NCBI GenBank assembly: GCA_020445605.1
Contig: JAGRGH010000001.1
Span: forward strand, 1-38,009
Direction of reading: 5' to 3'
Length of the DNA stretch: 38,009 bases
Source: Chromatiales bacterium
Lineage (GTDB): Bacteria; Pseudomonadota; Gammaproteobacteria; JAGRGH01
A model generated the notes under the pieces. The model did not search any database, was not told the origin of the DNA, and was given only the letters and a program-made list of their open reading frames with translations. Made by a program: the position numbers and the translations under genes. Positions 31,684 to 38,009 of the stretch are shown here, piece after piece; positions within the stretch are counted from its first letter, which is position 1; the number at the start of each line of letters is the position of its first letter.

Positions 31684-32289
31684 ATGAAACTGTATTACGC
31701 GCCTGGTGCCTGTTCGCTGTCCGTGCACATCACGCTCCAGGAGGCCGGATTCGCCTTTGCGCTCGAAAAAGTGGATTTGGCCACGAGCAGGACGGAAACC
31801 GATGTCGATTACACCACCATCAATCCCAACGGCTACGTGCCTACGTTGGTACTCGATGATGGCGAGGTGCTGACCGAAGTGCCGGCTATTTTGCTGTACC
31901 TGGCTGATCGTGCCGACAAGAATCTGGCGCCGCTCGCTGGCAGCATGGCACGCTATCGCCTTTACTCCTGGCTCAATTTCATCACATCGGAGTTGCACAA
32001 ATCCTTTGGCGCCCTGTTCAATCCCGACACGCCCGATGAGTGGAAAACACAGCTCAAACAGACGCTGGCAAAGCGTTGCGACCATGTGGCGGCACAGCTT
32101 GCAGGCAAGCAGTTCCTGCTCGGCGACAGCTACACGGTTGCCGATGCCTATCTATTCACCGTGTTGGGCTGGTCGCGATGGGTGCAGTTCGATCTTGCAC
32201 CCTGGCCCACGATCAACGAATACCTGGGGCGCATCGCCGCGCGCCCTGCCGTACAGGCGGCGCTCAAGGATGAGGGCTTGCTCGGCTAA
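31684..32289 (+). CDS. gstA: Glutathione S-transferase, beta class
   Basis: A 201-aa cytoplasmic enzyme that joins glutathione to electrophiles or reduces substrates with it. The N-terminal thioredoxin-like domain starts MKLYYAPGACSLSVHI, with Cys10, the mark of bacterial beta-class enzymes. NPNGYVPTLVLDDGEVLTEV holds the cis-Pro and the Glu-Val glutathione contacts. The helical C-terminal domain has the LGDSYTVADAYLFTVLGW capping box. An AAGGAG SD stands 9 bases before the ATG. It looks intact, although it follows the scar of efflux and OYE gene pieces with which it probably once formed a detoxification operon. Confidence 0.92.
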   Translation: MKLYYAPGACSLSVHITLQEAGFAFALEKVDLATSRTETDVDYTTINPNGYVPTLVLDDGEVLTEVPAILLYLADRADKNLAPLAGSMARYRLYSWLNFITSELHKSFGALFNPDTPDEWKTQLKQTLAKRCDHVAAQLAGKQFLLGDSYTVADAYLFTVLGWSRWVQFDLAPWPTINEYLGRIAARPAVQAALKDEGLLG

Positions 32290-32299
32290 GGGAAGGCGA

Positions 32300-32421
32300 T
32301 CGTTGGGTTGATCTGCGAAGATGACATAAGCGCTAATGGAATCGGATTGCGTCACCTGCCAGTCGGCAGCCATCGACGAACCTGCCCAGACCAGGGCAAG
32401 CAATGTGAACATGCATTTCAT
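32300..32421 (-). pseudogene. Truncated secreted protein, N-terminal part
   Basis: ATG at 32421 (minus strand) opens MKCMFTLLALVWAGSSMAAD, a signal peptide, then WQVTQSDSISAYVIFADQ. After about 40 residues the frame runs into the reverse of the glutathione transferase gene, so the 3' end is lost at about 32290-32300. The mature start loosely resembles surface-adhesin E-like proteins. Its ATG overlaps the stop of the preceding gene (ATGA). Confidence 0.5.
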
Positions 32422-32674
32422 GAGGATTTCCTCATTGCCCGGTAGCCTTTCCAGGCATAGCCATTTCGTGCGCGACGGCACGCATCGCCTTTTAGTCGCG
32501 TGCATGCCGCGTTGTAGGCATCGACTGCTTCCCACGAAGCGCCAATCGATTGAAGTTGTTCGCCAGCACCCAGCTTGACGCTGGTACAGGCATCGTAGAG
32601 GTGTGCCTCGGTGTATCCGAGTGACTTGATTGGGGTTCTCCGCAGCCACGTGTTTGCATCATGACGCAACTCGG
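32418..32674 (-). CDS. Small unknown protein or remnant downstream of lpxR-like gene
   Basis: The minus-strand frame between the LpxR stop and 32418 encodes about 84 residues (TWLRRTPIKSLGYTEAHLYD, VDAYNAACTRLKGDACRRAR, ending RAMRKSS). Four Cys are present in a spacing that suggests a secreted disulfide protein, yet there is no signal peptide and no ATG. TTG 32669 is the only plausible start, so the 5' end may be lost. The ATGA overlap with the next gene supports that this frame is or was translated. Not recognised. Confidence 0.4.
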
Positions 32675-32677
32675 GGC

Positions 32678-33673
32678 TTAAAACTTGACAGATACGCTGA
32701 ACGCGCCGAAATCGTCGCCGCCATTTTGAGTTTGGAACTCTCGCGTACGAATCACGTGGGTGTAACTCAATCGAATATCGGGCCAATCCATGACAAACCC
32801 GAATTGCAGGTCCCCGACCAAGGATTTTTTGTCCACGCTGCGGCTGTCTCGAAGCGTGTTGCCGTCAAGGAAGATGTTGCGTGCAACGGCCCGCCCCTCG
32901 ACGCCGGCGAACAAGTACCAGCCGAAATTTGACACCGGAGCGAATTCCCCCGAGCCCAACAGGCCGGGCTGAATGCGTGGCGGCCCGTAGTCGTTTGGTA
33001 GCCGCTTGCCGTAGCGCATGGTGACCCCCGTATTGCCGTAGGTGAACACGTTGCCAAGTGCAAATCCCACGTGGGGCGTGAAATCCAGGCTGTTTCCCAA
33101 GAAGGTTGTGGTGGCGAGCCCCCGCCAGCCTCGCTGGTAGGTCGCGATGAAGCCTGGCTCATTCCCGAGCTGTGTGTCCCAGCCTTGGGGCTTATCGGAA
33201 CCCACGACTTTATGGATGAATTTCTGGCTTTGCTCGGCCAGGGAGGCCGGGCCAACCACGCCGAGGGTAAATGCGAACAGATCAAGCTGCTTTCCCGACT
33301 CCACGCCCAGGCCGATCAAACCATACAGCCATCCGGCATAGGGCCGATCCCGCAAGGAAGGATTCTCGATCGTGATATCGCTGGGCGTGAACATGCTTTG
33401 GCCGAAGGCGTAACCGTGGCGGAGCTCGCCTTGCTCGTGGAACCATGGCACCAAGTGGGCCAGCTTCACCGCCCACTCCGGCGTGGGAGTGCGTCGATCC
33501 GGAACCCAGATGAACCCCACCCCGTTGGTGTAGTGACTGTCGGCGCGATAGAACAAATCATTTTCCAGAATGAAGCTCAGCGTTCCGGTTTTTTCCGGTT
33601 CCACCGACCAGGCCATAGCCGGGCTGGCGCCCTCGATAGCAAGCCACGCTATGAGTCCGATTATTTTTTTCAT
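32678..33673 (-). CDS. Lipid A deacylase, LpxR family
   Basis: A 331-aa outer membrane beta-barrel enzyme (DUF2219/LpxR) that removes the 3'-acyloxyacyl group of lipid A. A signal peptide (MKKIIGLIAWLAIEGASPAMA) is followed by TGTLSFILENDLFYRADSHY. Asn38-Asp39 of the END motif and the nearby Ser fit the catalytic N, D and S positions known for Salmonella LpxR. Alternating strands run to the end, and the last residue is Phe (SVSVKF), the usual barrel signature. It is upstream of two damaged small genes on the same strand. Such enzymes change the immune and peptide sensitivity of the outer membrane. Confidence 0.9.
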   Translation of the reverse strand: MKKIIGLIAWLAIEGASPAMAWSVEPEKTGTLSFILENDLFYRADSHYTNGVGFIWVPDRRTPTPEWAVKLAHLVPWFHEQGELRHGYAFGQSMFTPSDITIENPSLRDRPYAGWLYGLIGLGVESGKQLDLFAFTLGVVGPASLAEQSQKFIHKVVGSDKPQGWDTQLGNEPGFIATYQRGWRGLATTTFLGNSLDFTPHVGFALGNVFTYGNTGVTMRYGKRLPNDYGPPRIQPGLLGSGEFAPVSNFGWYLFAGVEGRAVARNIFLDGNTLRDSRSVDKKSLVGDLQFGFVMDWPDIRLSYTHVIRTREFQTQNGGDDFGAFSVSVKF

Positions 33674-33733
33674 GCCATCGTTGCACGTGTTTTGCGGGCT
33701 CGCACCGGGGCAGGGAGAACAGGTCTGCCCATG

Positions 33734-34969
33734 TCATTCCTTGTCTCGATTGCGATGCCCGGCGTCCACAGTCAGGAGCCCGATTGCGGCGAGGGCAGCG
33801 AAACCGGCACCGGCCAGGAACGTCGCAGCGGGTCCGATGGCGCTCCACAGAACGCCAGCCAGCACGCTGGCGAGCAGTAACGCACCGCCGCTGACGAGAT
33901 TGAAGATACCAAACCCCGTGCCGCGCAATTGCGTCGGCACCGTGTCAGCGACGAGTTTCGACAACAGGCCCTGGGTAAAGGCCATGTGCAGGCCCCACAG
34001 CGCGACACCGGCAAAGACGCCCAGTGCGCCTCGGGCCGCGGCCAGCACCATGTCCGCTGCGATGAGCAGCGCGAGTCCGATCAGCAACAAGGTGCGCGGG
34101 TGGAAGCGGTCAGCGGCGGCCCCGGCCGGATAGGCGGCGCCGGCATAGAAAACGTTCATCACGACCATGACCACCGGCACATAGCCGAGCGCGAGGCCAA
34201 TGTCCTGTGCCCGCAGCACCAGAAAGGCGTCGCTGAAGCGGGCGAGCGTAAAGACCGCCCCCAACAGCACAACCAGCCAGTAGCGCAGCGGCAGGCGCTT
34301 GATGTTGGCCCGTGCGAGTGGGGATTTTACGTCGCCGGTTGCATGCGTGCGCTCAGGGTCGCGTACGTAAATCATGAGCAGCGCCACCGCAATGAAGGCT
34401 GGCACCACGGCTATCCACATCACCGCACGGATGTCATCGGCAAGCCATATCATAAAGACCACCGCCAGTAGCGGACCGAGCAGGGCACCAGCCGAATCAA
34501 GCGCCTGCCGCAAACCATAGGCCGCGCCGCGCAATGGTGCTGGCGAAATGTCGGCAATCAGGGCGTCGCGCGGCGCCCCGCGAATGCCTTTGCCGATGCG
34601 ATCGACGAAACGCGCCGTGAACACCCAGCCGATCGACGAGGCCAGCGGAAAAATGGGCTTGGTGAATGCCGCGAGTCCGTAGCCAAGGATCATCAGGAAT
34701 TTGCGCTTGCCAAGATAGTCGCTCAGCGCACCCGAGAACACTTTCAAGATGGCTGCCGTAGCCTCTGCAATCCCTTCGATAACGCCGACGGTCACCATGG
34801 AGGCGCCCAGTACGGTGACCATGAAGACTGGCAGGAGGCTATGGATCATCTCGGAGGATATGTCCATGAACAGCGAGCCGAATCCGAGTGCCCAGATGCC
34901 GGTCGGCAGTGCGCGCCATTTGCCTGGGACGCGCGAACGAGGCGAAGTTTGTTCGGTGCGCGAACTCAT
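33734..34969 (-). CDS. MFS transporter
   Basis: A 411-aa major facilitator protein with 11-12 membrane helices. The N-terminal motif (FGSLFMDISSEMIHSLLPVF) and loop 2-3 (GALSDYLGKRKFLMILGY) are typical of an MFS branch found near stress or metal genes, and VDRIGKGIRGAPRDALIADI is the conserved loop of that branch. Substrate unknown. Its ATG overlaps the stop of the ABC permease gene (ATGA), so it is the third gene of a minus-strand operon with the exporter. It ends 60 bases from the LpxR start. Confidence 0.9.
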   Translation of the reverse strand: MSSRTEQTSPRSRVPGKWRALPTGIWALGFGSLFMDISSEMIHSLLPVFMVTVLGASMVTVGVIEGIAEATAAILKVFSGALSDYLGKRKFLMILGYGLAAFTKPIFPLASSIGWVFTARFVDRIGKGIRGAPRDALIADISPAPLRGAAYGLRQALDSAGALLGPLLAVVFMIWLADDIRAVMWIAVVPAFIAVALLMIYVRDPERTHATGDVKSPLARANIKRLPLRYWLVVLLGAVFTLARFSDAFLVLRAQDIGLALGYVPVVMVVMNVFYAGAAYPAGAAADRFHPRTLLLIGLALLIAADMVLAAARGALGVFAGVALWGLHMAFTQGLLSKLVADTVPTQLRGTGFGIFNLVSGGALLLASVLAGVLWSAIGPAATFLAGAGFAALAAIGLLTVDAGHRNRDKE

Positions 34970-36087
34970 GCCATCGTTGCCAGCGTTTTACGGAAGCGCG
35001 TCAGGGCCAGCGTGAACAGGACCGCACCGATTGCCGCCAGGCTGAGGAACTGCGGCCAAACGGCGGCGAAGCCCGCGCCGCGATAGAGGATCGCCTGGGC
35101 CAGCATCACGAAGTGTGTGTTGGGCGCGGCGAGCATGATGTACTGCACGGCCTCCGGCATGCTCTCACGCGGCGTCGAGCCGCCGGAGAGCATCTGCAAG
35201 GGCAGCAGCACCAGCATGAGCAGTAGGGCGAACTGCGGCATGGAGCGGGCGACGGTGCCGAGGAAGATGCCCATCGAGGTGGTCGCGAACAGATGCAGCG
35301 CCGCCCCGGCCAGGAACAGCGCGAGCGAGCCTTGGATCGGCACGGACAGCCAGCCCTGCACGACGGCGGTGAGCGCGAAGGCGGTGGCGGCAAGGACGAC
35401 CAGCGCCATCGCCCATACCTTGCTGCTCATGATCTCGAAAGGCGTGACCGGCATGACCAGCAGATGCTCGACGGTGCCGTGCTCGCGCTCGCGGATCAGC
35501 GCCGCGCCGGTGAGGACGATGGAGAGTATGGTCACGTTATTGATGACCTGCATGATGGCGCCGAACCACGACTTGTTGAGCTGGGGATTGAAGCGCATCC
35601 GCAGCGCCAGATCGACCGGCAACTCCGGAACCTCGCGATAGCGCTGCGCGAAGGTGCGCACCTCGTCGCTGACGATGGTCTGGATATAGCCGCTGCCGGT
35701 GAAGGCCTGACTCATGCGCGTGGCATCGACATTGAGCTGGACCGTGGGCCGCCGCCCCGCCAGCAGGTCACGCTGGAAGTGGGGCGGGATGTCGAGGGCG
35801 AAGGTGTCGAGGCCGGCATCCATGCGGGCGTCCATCTCGGCCTGGTCGATCACCTCGGGGGGAACAAAGTACGGCGGGTAAAAGGCGCTGACGATGCGCC
35901 ATGACAGCGGCGAGCGATCCTCGTTCACCACCGCGATCGGCGCCTTGTTGAGGGTCTCCGGCATAGCCGTGGCCGCCGTGTAGACCGAAACGGTGAAGGC
36001 ATAGACGATCAGCACCAGCATGATCGGGTCGCGGGCGAGACCGCGCAGCTCCTTGATACCGAGATGCAGGATGTTGGCCGCGCGCAC
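34966..36087 (-). CDS. ABC-2 type transporter permease (YhhJ-like)
   Basis: A 373-aa permease. One N-terminal membrane helix (DPIMLVLIVYAFTVSVYTAA) is followed by a large periplasmic loop (about 45-170), then five helices (IMQVINNVTILSIVLTGAAL, MALVVLAATAFALTAVV and others). REREHGTVEHLLVMPVTPFE is the ABC-2 coupling motif. The start is GTG 36087, 3 bases after the stop of the ATPase gene. The layout ATPase with fused permease, then a second permease, is that of RbbA(YhiH)-YhhJ exporters. Substrate not evident. Confidence 0.9.
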   Translation of the reverse strand: MRAANILHLGIKELRGLARDPIMLVLIVYAFTVSVYTAATAMPETLNKAPIAVVNEDRSPLSWRIVSAFYPPYFVPPEVIDQAEMDARMDAGLDTFALDIPPHFQRDLLAGRRPTVQLNVDATRMSQAFTGSGYIQTIVSDEVRTFAQRYREVPELPVDLALRMRFNPQLNKSWFGAIMQVINNVTILSIVLTGAALIREREHGTVEHLLVMPVTPFEIMSSKVWAMALVVLAATAFALTAVVQGWLSVPIQGSLALFLAGAALHLFATTSMGIFLGTVARSMPQFALLLMLVLLPLQMLSGGSTPRESMPEAVQYIMLAAPNTHFVMLAQAILYRGAGFAAVWPQFLSLAAIGAVLFTLALTRFRKTLATMA

Positions 36088-36090
36088 GGC

Positions 36091-38009
36091 TCAGGTCTCC
36101 TGCTTCTTGAGCAGCGCGGCGGAAAGCCCGATCAGGATCGGAACGGCGAGCGCCAGCGGGAGAAAGGCGGCATGCAGGTCAGAGAAGTTCAGGGCCTTCG
36201 AGAAGGTGCCGCGCGCGATCGTCAGGAAATGCGTGGTCGGGTAGATCTCGCCGATCACTCGGCCCACCCCTTCGAGGGACGAGACCGGGTCGATCATGCC
36301 GGAGAAGTTCGCCGCCGGCAGGATGGTGAGCACCGCCGTGCCGAAGATCGCCGCGATCTGGCTGCGCATGAAGGTTGAGATCAGCAGCCCCAGGGCCGTG
36401 GCGGCGCCGACATAGAGCAGCGCACCCGCCGCCAGCGTCAGGAAGCTGCCCTTCAGCGGCACGCCGAAGACGGTCACCGCGAGCAGCGTGAGCAGCAGGA
36501 AGCTCAGGAAGGACAGGACCACGTAAGGGAGCTGCTTGCCGAGCAGGAACTCGAGCCGCGTGGTGGGCGTGACGTAGAAGTTGGTGATCGAGCCGAGCTC
36601 CTTCTCTTGCACGACGCTGAGCGCCGCGAGCATGGCCGGGATCAGCATGAGCAGCAGCGGGATCACCGCCGGCACCATCGCCACCAGGCTCTTGACGTCC
36701 GGGTTGTAGCGGAACCGGGTCTCGATATTGACGAGCCCCGCCAAAGCCTCGCCGTAGCCGGCCTCGCGCGCCTTGGTCGCCAGCCAGTGGGCATGAATCC
36801 CCTGCACATAGCCGCGGACGGTCTCTGCCCGCGTGGGCATGGCGCCGTCGATCCAGGCGCCGATCTCGACCCGCCGGCCCCGGGCGATGTCGCGCGCGAA
36901 GCCCGGCGGGATCTCGATCGCCAGACTGATGTCGCCTTCGCGCATTCGCCGGTCGAGATCGGCATAACCGGTAATCGGCGCCCGCTCGACGAAGTAGCGG
37001 GAGCCGGTGAGGTTGAGCGTATAGTCGCGGCTGACGGTGGTCTGATCGCGATCCAGCACCGCGAAGGTCAGATCCTCGACATCGAGGCTGATCCCGTAGC
37101 CCATCACGAACATCAGGATGACGCTGCCGACCAGCGCCAGGGTCAGCCGGATGGGATCGCGGCGCAGCTCCAACCCTTCGCGCCGGGCGTGGCTGATCAT
37201 GCGCCGGGGATCGAACTGGCGCCGCCAGCCCTGGGGTTCGACATGGCCTGCCGACGCGTCAACCGTATCGAGCGACGCTGTTTGCCCCGCGTCGGCTTCG
37301 CCTTCCCCCGACGCCTCTTCCAGATGCGCCACAAACGCCTCTTCCAGGGTCTCCACGCCCCGCTGCTGCACGATATTCGCCGGCGTGTCGGTGACCAGCA
37401 CCCGGCCCGCGTGCATCAGCGAGATGCGGTCGCAGCGCTCGGCCTCGTTCATGAAGTGGGTGGAGATGAAGATGGTCACCCCGTCACGGCGCGACAGCTC
37501 GACCAGCCTGCGCCAGAAGGCGTCGCGCGCCACCGGGTCGACACCCGAGGTGGGCTCGTCGAGGATCAGCATCTCGGGCTTGTGGATCATGGCGACCGCC
37601 AGCGACAGGCGTTGCCGGTGGCCGAGGGGCAGCCGGCCCGGCAAGCTGTCAATCACCGCGGCCAGATCGAAGCGTTCAACCATTTCGTCCACCCGCCCTG
37701 AAATCTCGGCAGCGGGCACCTGGAACAGCCGGGCATGCAGCTCCAGGTTCTGCCGCACCGTCAGCTCGGTGTAGAGCGAGAAGAACTGCGACATGAAGCC
37801 GACGCGGCGCCGGGTCGCGAGGTCGTGCGGGTCCACCTCCTGTCCGAACAGCCAGGCGCGGCCTTCGCTCGGCGGCAGGAGGCCGGTCAGCATCTTCATC
37901 GTCGTGGTCTTGCCGCAGCCGTTGGAGCCGAGAAAACCGAAGATCTCACCCCGTGGGACACGCAGGTTCACATGATCGACCGCGGTGAACTCGCCGAAGC
38001 GCATGGTCA
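36091..38009 (-). CDS. RbbA/YhiH-like ABC ATPase-permease fusion, 5' end outside window
   Basis: The frame runs off the right edge, so the start is missing. The ATG at 38004 is internal (it reads [14 protein letters not shown], the usual interior of an ABC domain). The visible part has an ABC domain with Walker A ([14 protein letters not shown]), a divergent signature ([15 protein letters not shown], as in RbbA), Walker B ([12 protein letters not shown]) and the His switch ([13 protein letters not shown]). A linker of about 60 residues follows, then an ABC-2 permease domain with a periplasmic loop and a coupling motif ([20 protein letters not shown]). RbbA proteins have two ABC domains before the permease, so another one may lie outside. 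It is the first visible gene of a three-gene operon. Confidence 0.9.
   Translation of the reverse strand, partial: TMRFGEFTAVDHVNLRVPRGEIFGFLGSNGCGKTTTMKMLTGLLPPSEGRAWLFGQEVDPHDLATRRRVGFMSQFFSLYTELTVRQNLELHARLFQVPAAEISGRVDEMVERFDLAAVIDSLPGRLPLGHRQRLSLAVAMIHKPEMLILDEPTSGVDPVARDAFWRRLVELSRRDGVTIFISTHFMNEAERCDRISLMHAGRVLVTDTPANIVQQRGVETLEEAFVAHLEEASGEGEADAGQTASLDTVDASAGHVEPQGWRRQFDPRRMISHARREGLELRRDPIRLTLALVGSVILMFVMGYGISLDVEDLTFAVLDRDQTTVSRDYTLNLTGSRYFVERAPITGYADLDRRMREGDISLAIEIPPGFARDIARGRRVEIGAWIDGAMPTRAETVRGYVQGIHAHWLATKAREAGYGEALAGLVNIETRFRYNPDVKSLVAMVPAVIPLLLMLIPAMLAALSVVQEKELGSITNFYVTPTTRLEFLLGKQLPYVVLSFLSFLLLTLLAVTVFGVPLKGSFLTLAAGALLYVGAATALGLLISTFMRSQIAAIFGTAVLTILPAANFSGMIDPVSSLEGVGRVIGEIYPTTHFLTIARGTFSKALNFSDLHAAFLPLALAVPILIGLSAALLKKQET

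Noticed and set aside
33071-33880. Long plus-strand open frame opposite the LpxR gene
   Set aside because: It is the mirror of a clear LpxR family gene with signal peptide and catalytic residues.
36607-37701. 364-codon plus-strand open frame
   Set aside because: It is the antisense of the RbbA-like gene in high-G+C DNA, rich in His/Asp/Arg as such shadows usually are.

Overview
The window looks like accessory DNA of a gammaproteobacterium. An RND efflux operon, an LpxR-type lipid A deacylase, an EmrA/EmrB remnant and a PFGI-1/SPI-7-class integrative conjugative element (ICE) backbone all point there. I cannot name a genus. Base composition changes visibly along the window: moderate G+C up to about 9.3 kb, higher in the ICE, highest in the last 4 kb. 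This suggests a mosaic of separately acquired blocks. No rRNA, tRNA, CRISPR array or intact insertion sequence was seen.

Layout. (1) 1-1193: an Arm-domain (DUF4102) tyrosine integrase that enters from the left edge. (2) 1.5-8.5 kb: an efflux operon with the order TolC-type channel, TetR regulator, lipoprotein adaptor, RND pump, followed by a secreted START-like protein. (3) 8.7-9.6 kb: an AlpA-type regulator, the C-terminal stump of a second integrase and a small HTH protein. (4) 9.9-28.4 kb: an ICE segment. It holds a maintenance and replication block (ParB, DUF2857, STY4528-type, PFL_4669-type), a ParR/ParM-like pair, DUF3577, a RadC-like protein, DUF6573, an AbiEi/AbiEii toxin-antitoxin pair, a long non-coding stretch rich in hairpins, a second recombinase, and the first part of the conjugation block (PilL-like, PFL_4693-type, SLT lysozyme, PFL_4695-type, TraD, PFL_4697-type). 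(5) 28.4-30.5 kb: an XRE-ImmA/IrrE regulator-protease next to a PIN-domain protein. (6) 30.5-31.7 kb: a scar of truncated and partly inverted gene pieces (EmrA, EmrB, Old Yellow Enzyme). (7) 31.7-38 kb: glutathione transferase, remnants, LpxR, and a reverse-strand exporter operon (RbbA-like ABC protein, ABC-2 permease, MFS transporter).

The ICE part is incomplete in this window. No ParA or DnaB lies upstream of ParB. The type IV secretion genes that normally follow the PFL_4697-type gene are absent, as is a relaxase, and unrelated DNA begins right after that gene. The element may therefore be a remnant, or may depend on a helper.

The most interesting signal is non-coding. A leader of three stems upstream of the DUF3577 gene (15911-15981) occurs a second time at 20685-20755. 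Both stems 1 and 2 show base changes that keep pairing, the linker is identical, and the 16-nt loop shares a GGAYCRTGCAAC core. Each copy is followed by a hairpin plus a T run. The second copy precedes no DUF3577 gene. It precedes a four-codon ORF with an unusually long Shine-Dalgarno match, then a run of compact hairpins, then a recombinase. Two nearly identical 19-bp palindromes and two very strong hairpins (an oriT candidate) lie in the same region.
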